Numbered from the stretch's first letter, positions 37,372 through 46,926 are shown. The stretch is DNA of 64,000 bases from Pelagibius sp. CAU 1746 (GCF_039839785.1 NZ_JBDOQT010000001.1:1922001-1986000); one strand, 5' to 3'. A program made the numbers and translations. The notes: a model not told the origin generated them from the sequence alone.

Positions 37372-39000
37372 GTGGCTGAAGACACGCATATAGCGCCCGG
37401 CGCACAGCCCGGCCAGGACGCTGCGCCGCCGGCCATCGAGCTGCGTCACATCAACAAGGCCTTCGGCGCGGTTCAGGCCAACAAGGACGTCTGCCTGACC
37501 GTCCGGGCCGGCACCATCCACGGCATCATCGGCGAGAACGGCGCCGGCAAGTCGACCCTGATGAGCATCCTCTACGGCTTCTACGAGGCCGATAGCGGCG
37601 AAATCCTCATCGGTGGCAAGCCGACGCCGGTCCGCACGTCGCGCGACGCCATCGACGCGGGCATCGGCATGGTCCACCAGCACTTCATGCTGGTCGACAC
37701 CATGAGTGTGGTGGAGAACATCATGCTGGGGGCGGAATCGGGCGCCATCCTCACCTCCAGCGTTGCCAAGGCCCGTGCCGAGCTGGAACGCCTGGAGCGC
37801 GACTACAGCCTGGATGTCGATCCCGACGCTCTGGCCGGCGAGTTGCCGGTGGGCCAGCAGCAGCGCGTCGAGATCTTGAAGGCGCTCTATCGCGGCGCCG
37901 AGATCCTGATCCTCGACGAGCCGACCGGCGTCCTGACCCCGCAGGAAACCGACCAGCTTTTCCGCATTCTCGATTCGCTGCGCCGGCAAGGCGTGACGGT
38001 TGTGCTGATCACCCACAAGCTGCGCGAGATCATGGCCATCACCGACAACGTCTCGGTCATGCGCGGCGGCGAGATGGTCGCTGACCGGGTCACGGCGGAG
38101 ACCAGCAAGGAAGAGCTGGCCGAGCTGATGGTCGGCAGGAAGGTGCTGCTGCGGGTCGAAAAGCAGGCGCCGAAGGTCGGCGACACCGTGCTCTCGGTGG
38201 AAGACCTGACTTTCATCGACCGGGCCGGCGTGGCTCGCGTCGACCATGTGAGCTTCCGGGTGCGCGCCGGCGAGGTGGTCGGCATCGCCGGGGTTTCGGG
38301 CAACGGCCAGAGCGAGCTTCTGGAACTACTTTCCGGCATCCGCCCGGTTACCTCCGGCCATTTTGAGCTGCTGGGTGAGCGCTTCTCGGCGACGCGCGCC
38401 CTGGATCCGGCCACCATGCGGGCGATGCGAGCCGCTCACGTGCCGGAAGACCGTCTGCGCAGTGGCCTGGTGCGCGGTTTCGAGGCCGAGGAATCGGCGA
38501 TCCTCGGCTATCACCGCGACCCGGCCTACAACAGCGGACTTTTCATGAAGGGCGAAGCGATCCGTGCCGACTGCGCCAAGAAGATGGCCGACTTCGATGT
38601 GCGCCCCCAGGCCCCGGCACTGAAGACGGCCAACTTCTCCGGCGGGAACCAGCAGAAGATGGTGCTGGCGCGCGAGCTGTCGCGCCGCCCGCGCCTGCTG
38701 CTGGTGGGCCAGCCGACGCGCGGCGTCGACATCGGCGCCATCGAGTTCATCCACAAGAACCTCATCGCCATGCGCGACGCCGGCAGCGCGGTGCTGCTAG
38801 TTTCGGTGGAACTGGACGAGATCATGTCGCTCAGCGACCGCATACTGGTGATGTTCGAGGGCCGTATCGTCGGCGAGGTGCCGGCGGCGCAGGCCGACGA
38901 GCGTCTGCTGGGCCTCATGATGGCCAACGCGGCGACGGAAGAGGAGGCGCTGGCCACCCATCCCGGCCTGCCCGGCGCGATCGCGGTGGGGCCGGAATGA
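37372..39000 (+). CDS. Nucleoside ABC transporter, duplicated ATP-binding protein
   Basis: A 542-residue ATPase with two nucleotide-binding domains. Domain 1 has Walker A GENGAGKST (about residue 53), signature-like PVGQQQRVE (about 162) and Walker B LILDEPTGVLTPQE; domain 2 has Walker A-equivalent GVSGNGQSE (about 306; degenerate, Lys missing), signature FSGGNQQKMVLARELS (about 422) and LLLVGQPTRGVD, where the usual Asp-Glu is Gly-Gln. The degenerate second domain is usual for this sugar/nucleoside class. GTG start has GGGGG upstream; the 3' end overlaps the permease gene. Confidence 0.93.
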   Translation: MAEDTHIAPGAQPGQDAAPPAIELRHINKAFGAVQANKDVCLTVRAGTIHGIIGENGAGKSTLMSILYGFYEADSGEILIGGKPTPVRTSRDAIDAGIGMVHQHFMLVDTMSVVENIMLGAESGAILTSSVAKARAELERLERDYSLDVDPDALAGELPVGQQQRVEILKALYRGAEILILDEPTGVLTPQETDQLFRILDSLRRQGVTVVLITHKLREIMAITDNVSVMRGGEMVADRVTAETSKEELAELMVGRKVLLRVEKQAPKVGDTVLSVEDLTFIDRAGVARVDHVSFRVRAGEVVGIAGVSGNGQSELLELLSGIRPVTSGHFELLGERFSATRALDPATMRAMRAAHVPEDRLRSGLVRGFEAEESAILGYHRDPAYNSGLFMKGEAIRADCAKKMADFDVRPQAPALKTANFSGGNQQKMVLARELSRRPRLLLVGQPTRGVDIGAIEFIHKNLIAMRDAGSAVLLVSVELDEIMSLSDRILVMFEGRIVGEVPAAQADERLLGLMMANAATEEEALATHPGLPGAIAVGPE

Positions 39001-40127
39001 GCACCGCTTCCGTCAAGATACCGGTCTGGATCGACGTCGGCCTCATTCCGCTGGTCAACATCGCCCTGGCTTTCCTGGTTTCAGGCGTCATCCTCTTCGC
39101 CATCGGCGTCGACCCGCTGCAGGCGGTGGAGATCATCCTCTATGGCGCCTTCGGCTATGACGAGGCTCTGGGCTACACCCTCTACTACACCACCAACTTC
39201 GTCTTCACCGGGCTGGCCGTGGCCGTCGCCTTCCACGCCGGTCTCTTCAACATCGGCGGCGAGGGCCAGGCCTACATCGGCGGCCTGGGCGTCGGGCTCG
39301 GTATCCTGGCGCTGGACCCCTATCTGCCCTTCATCGTCCTCCTGCCGCTGTCGATCCTGCTGGCCGCCGCCTTCGGCGCCGCCTGGGCCGCCATCCCCGC
39401 GTACCTGCAGGCCTATCGCGGCAGCCACATCGTCATCACCACCATCATGTTCAACTTCATCGCCGCGGCGCTGATGGTCTATCTGATGGTGAACGTGTTG
39501 ATCCAGCCCGGCAACATGTCGCCCGAGAGCCGTGAGTTCGCCGAGGCCGGACATCTGCCCTTCGTGCATGAGATGTTCGGCTGGTTCGGCATTGCGGTGA
39601 CTCCCTCGCCGTTGAATCTGTCCGCCGTTTGGGCGGCGGTCTGCTGCGTGCTGGTCTACCTCTTCATCTGGCGTACTCGCTGGGGCTATGAGATTCGCAC
39701 CGTCGGGGCCAACGAGACGGCGGCGGTCTATGCCGGTATCGATCCGAAGAAGGTGGTCATGTTGGCCATGTGCGTCTCCGGCGCGCTGGCAGGCTTCGTC
39801 GGCATCAACGAGGTCATGGGCGTTCACCACCGCCTCCTGCTGAACTTCACCGCCGGCTATGGCTTCACCGGCATCGCCGTGGCGCTGATGGGGCGCAACC
39901 ATCCCATCGGCATCGTCCTGGCCAGCCTGTTGTTCGGCATGCTGTACCAGGGCGGCGCCGAGTTGGCCTTCGAGGAACCCAAGGTGACCCGCGAGATGGT
40001 GGTGACCATCCAGGGCCTGGTGATTCTCTTTTCCGGTGCGCTGGCCTACATGATGAAGGGGCCGGTGGAGCGGGCCTACCTGCGCATCGTCGGCATGACG
40101 CAGCGCCCGGCGGCGCAGGAGGGTTAG
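38997..40127 (+). CDS. Nucleoside ABC transporter permease 1
   Basis: A 376-residue BPD_transp_2-type permease with about 9-10 hydrophobic helices. It contains NIGGEGQAYIGGLGVG (about residue 84), the conserved G-G-E-G-Q block, and NETAAVYAGIDPKKVVMLAMCVSGALAGFVGINEV, the cytoplasmic loop that contacts the ATPase. It overlaps the ATPase gene by four bases and ends four bases before the second permease. Confidence 0.92.
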   Translation: MSTASVKIPVWIDVGLIPLVNIALAFLVSGVILFAIGVDPLQAVEIILYGAFGYDEALGYTLYYTTNFVFTGLAVAVAFHAGLFNIGGEGQAYIGGLGVGLGILALDPYLPFIVLLPLSILLAAAFGAAWAAIPAYLQAYRGSHIVITTIMFNFIAAALMVYLMVNVLIQPGNMSPESREFAEAGHLPFVHEMFGWFGIAVTPSPLNLSAVWAAVCCVLVYLFIWRTRWGYEIRTVGANETAAVYAGIDPKKVVMLAMCVSGALAGFVGINEVMGVHHRLLLNFTAGYGFTGIAVALMGRNHPIGIVLASLLFGMLYQGGAELAFEEPKVTREMVVTIQGLVILFSGALAYMMKGPVERAYLRIVGMTQRPAAQEG

Positions 40128-40130
40128 ACG

Positions 40131-41105
40131 GTGACCGACCTTCTCCTGAACCTGCTGCTCTCTTTCGACGCCACCCTGCGCGTCGCGACGCCGCTGGTGT
40201 TCTGCGCCATGGCCGGGCTGTTCTCCGAGCGCTCCGGCGTGATCGATATTTCCCTGGAGGGCAAGATGCTGGCGGCGGCCTTCGCGGCGGCCAGCATGGC
40301 CGCGGTCAGCGGCTCGGCCTGGCTGGCCTTGGGGACCGGCATTGCCGTTTCCATCTGTCTGGCGCTCCTGCATGGCTTTGCCTGCATCACTCACCGCGGC
40401 GACCAGGTGGTCAGCGGCGTCGCCATCAACATCCTGGTTTCCGGATTGACGGTGGTGCTGGGCACCGCCTGGTTCGCACGCGGCGGCCAGACGCCGTCGG
40501 TGCCCAATAGCGCGCGCTTCACGCCCATCACCCTGCCGGGCGCCGAGGCCGTGGCGGACGTGCCCGTTCTCGGCGCGATCTACAGCGAGCTGATTTCGGG
40601 CCACAACCTGCTGGTCTACGTCGCCTTCGCCATGGTGCCGCTCACCTGGTGGGTGGTCTACCGCACCCGCTTCGGCCTGCGCCTGCGGGCGGTGGGCGAG
40701 AACCCCAACGCGGTCGACACGGCGGGAATCTCGGTCGCGCGGCTGCGCTATACCGCCGTGCTTTGCGACGGCGTGCTCTGCGGCTTCGCCGGCACCTACC
40801 TCTCCATCGCCCAGAACGCCGCCTTCGTGCGCGAGATGACGGCGGGGCAGGGCTACATCGCGCTGGCCGCCCTCATCTTCGGCAAGTGGCGTCCGCTGCC
40901 GGCCATGCTGGCCTGCCTCATGTTTGGCTTCCTGGACGCCATCGCCATCCGCCTGCAGGGCGTCGAGCTGCCGGTGATCGGGCCGATCCCGGTGCAGCTC
41001 ATCCAGGCGTTGCCCTACGTGCTGACAGTGGTGCTGCTGGCCGGCTTCATTGGCCGCGCCGTGGCGCCCAAGGCCATCGGCAGGCCCTATGTGAAGGAAC
41101 GCTGA
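40131..41105 (+). CDS. Nucleoside ABC transporter permease 2
   Basis: A 324-residue BPD_transp_2-type permease, the second half of the channel. FSERSGVIDISLEGKMLAAAFAAA (about residue 24) and GENPNAVDTAGISVARLRYTAV (about 190, ATPase contact loop) are the family blocks. It starts with GTG, four bases after the first permease, and ends four bases before cdd. Confidence 0.92.
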   Translation: MTDLLLNLLLSFDATLRVATPLVFCAMAGLFSERSGVIDISLEGKMLAAAFAAASMAAVSGSAWLALGTGIAVSICLALLHGFACITHRGDQVVSGVAINILVSGLTVVLGTAWFARGGQTPSVPNSARFTPITLPGAEAVADVPVLGAIYSELISGHNLLVYVAFAMVPLTWWVVYRTRFGLRLRAVGENPNAVDTAGISVARLRYTAVLCDGVLCGFAGTYLSIAQNAAFVREMTAGQGYIALAALIFGKWRPLPAMLACLMFGFLDAIAIRLQGVELPVIGPIPVQLIQALPYVLTVVLLAGFIGRAVAPKAIGRPYVKER

Positions 41106-41108
41106 ACC

Positions 41109-41507
41109 ATGAGCGCGGACCTGATCGAGGCGGCGGTCGCCGCCATGTCGAAAGCCTATGCGCCCTATTCGAACTTCTCCGTCGGCGCCGCGGTGCGCGG
41201 GGCCAGCGGCAAGGTCTATGCCGGCTGCAACGTGGAGAACGCCGCCTATCCGGAGGGCTGCTGCGCCGAAACCTCGGCCCTCTCGGCCATGGTCATGGCC
41301 GGCGAGACCCGCGTCACCGAGGTCGCGGTGGCGGGCGCGGGCGACAAGCTGGTGACGCCCTGCGGCGGCTGCCGCCAGCGCCTGCGCGAGTTCGCCGCCG
41401 ACGCGGTGGCGATTCACATCTGCGGGCCCGAGGGCCTGCGCAAGACGGTGACCTTGGGCGAGCTGCTGCCGCTGTCCTTCGGTCCCGATAACCTGGACAG
41501 GGAGTGA
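41109..41507 (+). CDS. cdd: Cytidine deaminase
   Basis: A 132-residue tetramer-type enzyme. CNVENAAYPEGCCAETSAL (about residue 40) holds the zinc-binding Cys and the catalytic Glu, and PCGGCRQRLREF (about 84) the other two zinc Cys residues. It deaminates cytidine and deoxycytidine to uridine and deoxyuridine, so that they can be split by the phosphorylases that follow. The stop overlaps the next start. Confidence 0.95.
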   Translation: MSADLIEAAVAAMSKAYAPYSNFSVGAAVRGASGKVYAGCNVENAAYPEGCCAETSALSAMVMAGETRVTEVAVAGAGDKLVTPCGGCRQRLREFAADAVAIHICGPEGLRKTVTLGELLPLSFGPDNLDRE

Positions 41508-42328
41508 GCATCCGCATGTTCGAGGCGGCGGCCGCGACGGCCGATCTCATCCGCAAGCAGATCCCGGAAGCGCCGGAGGTGGCGCTGGTCTTGGGCTCCG
41601 GCCTGGGTGCGGTGGCCGAGGCGGTGGAGCGGAAGGTGATCCTGCGCTACGCCGACCTGCCGGGCTTCCCGCAGCCCTCGGTCGCCGGCCACGGCGGCAG
41701 CCTGGTGCTGGGACGGCTGGCGGGGCGCCGCGTCGCGGTGATGCAGGGCCGCGCCCACTACTACGAGTGCGGCCGCGCCGACGGCATGAACCTGGCGCTG
41801 ACGACGCTGAAGGAACTGGGCTGTGCACGCCTGATCCTCACCAACGCCGCCGGCAGCCTCGACCCCCAGGTAGGGCCAGGGCGCCTCCTGCTGCTGCGCG
41901 ACCACATCAACTTCGCCGGGGTCTCGCCGCTCTTCGGGCTGGCGGGCAACGCGCGCTTCGTCAACCTGGTGGACGCCTACGACCCGGCGGCGCGAGAGCA
42001 GATTCTGGATGTTGCCGGGCGTCTCGGCATCGCGCTCAGCGAGGGCGTCTACGTGTGGTTCTGCGGCCCGCACTTCGAAACGCCGGCGGAGATCAGGGCG
42101 GCGCAGGTGCTGGGCGGCGACGCGGTCGGCATGTCGACGGTGCCCGAGGTGATCGTCGCGCGCCTGCTGGACCTCAAGGTCACGGCGCTCTCCATGATCA
42201 CCAACCTCGCCGCCGGCCTGTCCGGGGAAAGCCTGTCGCACGAGCACACCATGAAGCATGCCACGGCGGCGGCCGGCGACATGACCCGCCTGCTGACCGC
42301 CTTTCTGGAGGAGCTGAGCGATGTCTGA
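41504..42328 (+). CDS. Purine-nucleoside phosphorylase (trimeric, class I)
   Basis: A 274-residue phosphorylase. LVLGSGLGAVAE (about residue 29) binds phosphate, MQGRAHYYECG and GPHFETPAEIRAAQVLGGDAVGMSTVPE are the ribose and base sites with the catalytic Glu and Met, and SMITNLAAGLS holds the Asn that reads 6-oxopurines, pointing to inosine/guanosine rather than methylthioadenosine. It releases ribose (or deoxyribose) 1-phosphate. GTG 41504 overlaps the cdd stop; an in-frame ATG at 41516 is an alternative start. Confidence 0.9.
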   Translation: MSIRMFEAAAATADLIRKQIPEAPEVALVLGSGLGAVAEAVERKVILRYADLPGFPQPSVAGHGGSLVLGRLAGRRVAVMQGRAHYYECGRADGMNLALTTLKELGCARLILTNAAGSLDPQVGPGRLLLLRDHINFAGVSPLFGLAGNARFVNLVDAYDPAAREQILDVAGRLGIALSEGVYVWFCGPHFETPAEIRAAQVLGGDAVGMSTVPEVIVARLLDLKVTALSMITNLAAGLSGESLSHEHTMKHATAAAGDMTRLLTAFLEELSDV

Positions 42329-43112
42329 CCAAGCCGAGCAGCGCAAGGCGGTGGCGGCGCGCGCCATCCGCCTGCTCGACCTGACCAGCCTGGGCGACAA
42401 TGACGATGTCGAAACGGTGTCCGTCCTGTGCAACCGCGCGCTCACCGCGCCGGGGCCGGTCGCCGCCGTCTGCATCTGGCCGCGCTTCATCACCGAAGCG
42501 CGCGGCCTGCTGGAGCACAGCGGCATCCGCGTGGCGGCGGTCGCCAACTTTCCCGCAGGGGGCGGCGACATCGCCGAGGCGGTGAAACAGACCGAGGACA
42601 TCGTCAACAACGGCGCCGACGAAGTGGACCTCGTCATGCCCTATAACCGCTGGCTGGCGGGCGACACCGCCGCGGCGCTGGACATGATCGCCCTCTGCAA
42701 GAAGGCCTGCGGCGAACATGTGCTGCTGAAGGTGATCCTGGAAACCGGCCGCCTGGGCGAGACGAAAAAGATCTACGAGGCCAGCCGTGACGCCATCGCC
42801 GCGGGCGCGGACTTCATCAAGACCTCCACCGGCAAGGTCGAGGTCTCGGCGACCCTGGAGGCCGCGGAGGCCATGCTGCAGGCCATCAAGGACAGCGGCC
42901 CCCAGACAAGTCGGGATGTCGGCTTCAAGGCCGCCGGCGGGATCCGCGATACCGAGACGGCGGGGCAGTATCTGGCGCAGGCCGACCGCATCATGGGGGA
43001 GGGCTGGGCCAATCCGCGCCGCTTCCGCTTCGGCGCCAGCGGCCTGCTCGACGACCTGTTGGCGGCTCTGGGGGTTGCATCCGCCCCACCGGATATGTCA
43101 CGGACTTACTGA
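42321..43112 (+). CDS. deoC: Deoxyribose-phosphate aldolase
   Basis: A 263-residue TIM-barrel aldolase of the E. coli-length class. DLTSLGDNDDVETV is the N-terminal signature, HVLLKVILETGRLG holds the proton-relay Lys, and DFIKTSTGKVEVSATLEAAE has the Schiff-base Lys (about residue 168). It splits deoxyribose 5-phosphate into glyceraldehyde 3-phosphate and acetaldehyde. Overlaps the PNP gene by eight bases and deoA by one base. Confidence 0.95.
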   Translation: MSDQAEQRKAVAARAIRLLDLTSLGDNDDVETVSVLCNRALTAPGPVAAVCIWPRFITEARGLLEHSGIRVAAVANFPAGGGDIAEAVKQTEDIVNNGADEVDLVMPYNRWLAGDTAAALDMIALCKKACGEHVLLKVILETGRLGETKKIYEASRDAIAAGADFIKTSTGKVEVSATLEAAEAMLQAIKDSGPQTSRDVGFKAAGGIRDTETAGQYLAQADRIMGEGWANPRRFRFGASGLLDDLLAALGVASAPPDMSRTY

Positions 43113-44446
43113 TGGCTTTCCTGCCGCAGGAGATCATCCGCCACAAGCGCGACGGCGCGCGCCTCTCGGCCGAGGAGATCGAGGCCTTCGTCGCGGGCAT
43201 CGCCAAAGACAGCTTGAGCGAAGGGCAGATCGCCGCTTTCGCCATGGCGGTCTTCCTCAACGGTATGACGCCGGAGGAGACCGTGGCGCTGACCCGCGCC
43301 ATGACCGCCAGCGGGCGGCGCATCGACTGGCAGGATGCAAATCTTCCGGGCCCGGTGCTGGACAAGCATTCCACCGGCGGCGTCGGCGACAAGGTGAGCC
43401 TGATCCTGGCGCCGGTCCTGGCCGCCTGCGGCGCCTTCGTGCCGATGATCTCCGGGCGCGGCCTCGGCCACACCGGCGGCACCCTGGACAAGCTGGAGTC
43501 CATTCCCGGCTACCACACCGCGCCGGACATCGTGCGCTTCCAGCAGGTGGTGTCCGAGGCGGGTTGCGCCATCATCGGCCAGACCGCCGACCTGGCCCCC
43601 GCCGACAAGCGCCTCTACGCGGTGCGCGACGTCACCGCGACGGTGGAATCCATTCCTCTCATCACCGCCTCCATTCTCTCCAAGAAGCTGGCCGCCGGGC
43701 TGGGCGGCCTGGTGATGGACGTGAAGGCCGGCAACGGCGCCTTCGCCGCGACGCCGGAGATGGCGCGCGACCTGGCGGAGAGCATCGTCTCGGTGGCGGC
43801 CGGGGCCGGGCTGCCCACCACGGCTCTCATCACCGACATGGATCAGCCCCTTGGGCGCTCCGCCGGCAACGCTCTCGAGGTAATGGAGTGCGTCGAACTC
43901 CTGGTCACCGGACAGGGCGATCGGCGCCTGCGCGAGGTGACCCTGGCCCTGGCGGCCGAAATGCTGCTGCTCGGTGCGCTGGCCGACGACCGCGGGAGCG
44001 CGCTGGCCAGGGCCGAGGACGCCCTGGTCTCGGGCCGGGCCGCCGAACGCTTCGATGCCATGGTGGCCGCACTCGGCGGGCCAGCCGATTTCCTCGCGCG
44101 CGCCCGGGAGATCCTGCCGCGCGCGCCGGTCCGCCGAGCGGTGCAGGCCAAGGCGGCCGGTGTGGTCGGCGCGATCGACACCCGCGCCGTCGGCTTGGCG
44201 GTGATCGAGCTGGGCGGCGGGCGGCGCCGCGTCGAGGATGCCGTCGATCCCGCCGTCGGCTTCGACGATATCGTGCCCCTGGGACAGACGGTTTCGGCGG
44301 CCGACCCCCTGGCCGTGGTCCACGCAGCCGACGAGGCCGGCGCCGATGCGGCGGCGGCGCTCTTGCAGAAAGCCTTCCAGATCGGCGAGACTGGACCGGA
44401 ACCGTCTCCGGTCGTCCATCAACGCATCACCGCGGAGGATGTCTGA
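43112..44446 (+). CDS. deoA: Thymidine phosphorylase
   Basis: A 444-residue pyrimidine phosphorylase. DKHSTGGVGDKVSLILAP (about residue 83) is the family signature that binds phosphate, and MISGRGLGHTGGTLDKLESIPGY follows. The active-site Lys-Ser pair and the Arg in DLAPADKRLYAVRDVTATVESI are present, and the C-terminal domain (FDDIVPLGQTV) is complete. It phosphorolyses thymidine and deoxyuridine. It closes the deoxynucleoside part of the operon. Confidence 0.94.
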   Translation: MAFLPQEIIRHKRDGARLSAEEIEAFVAGIAKDSLSEGQIAAFAMAVFLNGMTPEETVALTRAMTASGRRIDWQDANLPGPVLDKHSTGGVGDKVSLILAPVLAACGAFVPMISGRGLGHTGGTLDKLESIPGYHTAPDIVRFQQVVSEAGCAIIGQTADLAPADKRLYAVRDVTATVESIPLITASILSKKLAAGLGGLVMDVKAGNGAFAATPEMARDLAESIVSVAAGAGLPTTALITDMDQPLGRSAGNALEVMECVELLVTGQGDRRLREVTLALAAEMLLLGALADDRGSALARAEDALVSGRAAERFDAMVAALGGPADFLARAREILPRAPVRRAVQAKAAGVVGAIDTRAVGLAVIELGGGRRRVEDAVDPAVGFDDIVPLGQTVSAADPLAVVHAADEAGADAAAALLQKAFQIGETGPEPSPVVHQRITAEDV

Positions 44447-44451
44447 AGAGC

Positions 44452-45360
44452 ATGTTCGCCCCGACTGCTGCCCGCCAAACCTCCGAGCCGCCGCGCTTCG
44501 CCGCGCCGCCGGGCGGCCGCCTCACCGCGCAGATGCGCGAGGCTTACGCGCGTGACGGTTTCCTGGTGCTGGAGCATATGGTCGCCGCCGCAGACTGCGA
44601 CGCGCTCATGACCCGGGCCGAGGAACTGGTGGCGGCCTTCGATCCCGGCGAGGTCGCCAGCATCTTCTCGACACGCGGGCAGGTGCACGGCCGCGACGAC
44701 TATTTCCTGGCGTCCGGCGACAAGATCCGCTTCTTCTTCGAGGAAGAGGCATTCGACGCGGCGGGCGAGCTGCGCCAGGACAAGCGCCTGTCGATCAACA
44801 AGATCGGCCATGCCCAGCACGACCTGGACCCGGTCTTCTCGCGCTTCTCGCGCCTGCCGCAGCTGGCGGCCCTGGCCGGCGACCTGGAACTCGCCGAGCC
44901 GCTGCTGCTGCAGTCGATGTACATCTTCAAGCAGCCGCGCATCGGCGGCGAGGTGGGCTGGCACCAGGACTCGACCTTCCTCTACACCGAGCCCCTGAGT
45001 GTTACCGGTCTGTGGTTCGCCCTGGAGGACGCGACGCTGGAGAACGGCTGCCTCTGGGCGCTGCCCGGCGGTCACGCCGGCCCCTTGCGCGAGCGCTGGC
45101 GGCGCAAGGACGGAGCTCTGGCGATGGAGCGATTGGACACCTCACCCTGGGATGAAAGTCTGGCCGTGCCGCTGGAGGTCCCCAAGGGATCGCTGGTGGT
45201 GCTGCACGGCAAGCTGCCGCACGGCAGTGCGCCCAACCGCTCGGCGCGCTCGCGCCACGCCTATACCCTGCACCTCATCGACGGCGCCTGCCGCTATCCC
45301 GAGGACAATTGGCTGCAGCGCGGCCCCGGCATGCCGCTGCGCGGCTTCGCGGCGCCCTGA
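44452..45360 (+). CDS. Phytanoyl-CoA dioxygenase (PhyH) family protein
   Basis: A 302-residue Fe(II)/2-oxoglutarate oxygenase. MREAYARDGFLVLEHMV is the typical N-terminal helix-strand, GWHQDSTFLYTEPLSVTGLWFALEDA has the H-x-D metal ligands, and KLPHGSAPNRSARSRHAYTLH has the distal His and the 2-oxoglutarate Arg. It hydroxylates an unknown substrate. It starts six bases after deoA, inside what looks like the same transcript, which is unusual for this family. Confidence 0.85.
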   Translation: MFAPTAARQTSEPPRFAAPPGGRLTAQMREAYARDGFLVLEHMVAAADCDALMTRAEELVAAFDPGEVASIFSTRGQVHGRDDYFLASGDKIRFFFEEEAFDAAGELRQDKRLSINKIGHAQHDLDPVFSRFSRLPQLAALAGDLELAEPLLLQSMYIFKQPRIGGEVGWHQDSTFLYTEPLSVTGLWFALEDATLENGCLWALPGGHAGPLRERWRRKDGALAMERLDTSPWDESLAVPLEVPKGSLVVLHGKLPHGSAPNRSARSRHAYTLHLIDGACRYPEDNWLQRGPGMPLRGFAAP

Positions 45361-45412
45361 AGGAATTTTTGTCGAAACGTTTTCTTTCAGCTTTTCAACA
45401 GGGGAAACGAAG

Positions 45413-46921
45413 ATGTTTGATCAAAGGATAAAAATCGCCTTCGCCGCTTCCGCTCTTGTCCTGCTGCTCGCCGCCCCGTCTGCGGCGGAGCCGGTCAAGC
45501 TGACCCTCCTGCACATCAACGACATCGACCGCATCGAGGATTCCAAGGGCCGCGGCGGTCTGGCGCGCCTCATGACCTTGGTCAATGAAGAGCGCGCGGC
45601 GGCGGCCCACGCGATCTTCACCCACGGCGGCGACACCATCTCGCCCTCGCTGCTGTCCGGCTTCGACAAGGGCGCCCACATGATGGACCTCTTCAACGAG
45701 GCCGAGCTGGACATCATGGTCCTGGGCAACCACGAGTTCGACTTCGGCGCGGCGGTGACGCGCGCGCGCGTCGCCGAGGCGCGTTTCACGATCCTGGGGT
45801 CCAATGCCATGACGGACGGCACGCTGCTGGAGGGCACCCTGGCCACCTGGACCGCCGAGGCCGGGCCCTACACCGTCGGCTTCCTGGGACTGACCACGCC
45901 GGAGACGCCGGAGATCTCCAGCGCCGAGGGCGTCACTTTCGAGCCGCTGGTCGCCACCGCGCGCAAGCTGAGCGACAATCTGCGCGAAAACGGCGCCGAC
46001 CTGGTGGTCGCTCTGGCCCACACCGGCATCGCCGAGGACCTGGAGCTGGTCAACGGCGACAGCGGCATCGATATTCTGTTGTCCGGCCATGACCACCTGC
46101 AGATCACCTACTACAACGGCCAGCGCGCCTTCGTGGAGTCCGGCTCCCAGGGCGAGAACCTCATGGTGGTCGAGGTGACCATGGACACGGTCGACAACCG
46201 CGGCAAGCAGACCTTCGTCTGGACGCCGCAATTCCGCATCCGCTCCACCGCCGGCGTCGAGCCGGAGGCCGCCATGGCCGCCAAGGTGCAGGCCTACCTC
46301 GACAAGCTGTCGAAGGAGTTGGACATTGCCGTCGGGAAGTCGGCGACGCCGCTGGACAGCCGCCGCGCCTCGGTGCGCGGGGAGGAAACCGCCATCGGCA
46401 ACCTCATCGCCGATGCGATCCGTCAGGGCGTGGCCGCCGACGTGGCCATCACCAACGGCGGCGGCATCCGCGGCGACAAGACCTATCCCGCCGGGGTAAC
46501 GCTGACCCGCCGCGATATCCAGACCGAACTGCCTTTCGGCAACCGCACGGTGAAGCTGGAATTGACCGGGGCGCAGCTCAGGGAAGCGCTGGAGCACGGG
46601 GTCAGCAGAGTCGAGGAGGGCGCCGGGCGCTTTCCCAGCACCTCCGGCCTCGCCATGACGTGGAGCCGCAAAGCGGCGCCGGGGGCACGGGTGACGTCGG
46701 TCAGCGTCAACGGCAAGCCGCTGGACCCGGCCGCGACCTACACCGTGGCGACAAACGACTTTCTGGCCAAGGGCGGCGACGGCTATACCGTCTTCACCCA
46801 GGGCAAGACCCTGATCGACGCCGCCGCGGCCAAGTACATGGCCACCATGGTCATGGACTTCGTTGCCGCCGCCGGCGAGGTCGCGCCCAAGGTGGAGGGC
46901 CGCGTCAAGGCGGTGGAGTGA
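45413..46921 (+). CDS. Secreted 5'-nucleotidase / metallophosphatase (UshA-like)
   Basis: A 502-residue periplasmic enzyme with signal peptide KIAFAASALVLLLAAPSAA. The N-terminal metallophosphatase domain has GGDTISPS, LGNHEFDFGAAV, LAHTGIAEDL and ILLSGHDHL. The C-terminal 5'-nucleotidase domain has NLIADAIRQGVAADVAITNG and the base-binding GYTVF. In the first motif the usual D-x-H is D-I-D (LLHINDIDRIED), so one metal ligand is Asp rather than His. Its likely job is to free nucleosides from nucleotides for the transporter. It follows phyH by 52 bases. Confidence 0.85.
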   Translation: MFDQRIKIAFAASALVLLLAAPSAAEPVKLTLLHINDIDRIEDSKGRGGLARLMTLVNEERAAAAHAIFTHGGDTISPSLLSGFDKGAHMMDLFNEAELDIMVLGNHEFDFGAAVTRARVAEARFTILGSNAMTDGTLLEGTLATWTAEAGPYTVGFLGLTTPETPEISSAEGVTFEPLVATARKLSDNLRENGADLVVALAHTGIAEDLELVNGDSGIDILLSGHDHLQITYYNGQRAFVESGSQGENLMVVEVTMDTVDNRGKQTFVWTPQFRIRSTAGVEPEAAMAAKVQAYLDKLSKELDIAVGKSATPLDSRRASVRGEETAIGNLIADAIRQGVAADVAITNGGGIRGDKTYPAGVTLTRRDIQTELPFGNRTVKLELTGAQLREALEHGVSRVEEGAGRFPSTSGLAMTWSRKAAPGARVTSVSVNGKPLDPAATYTVATNDFLAKGGDGYTVFTQGKTLIDAAAAKYMATMVMDFVAAAGEVAPKVEGRVKAVE

Positions 46922-46926
46922 GGGAA

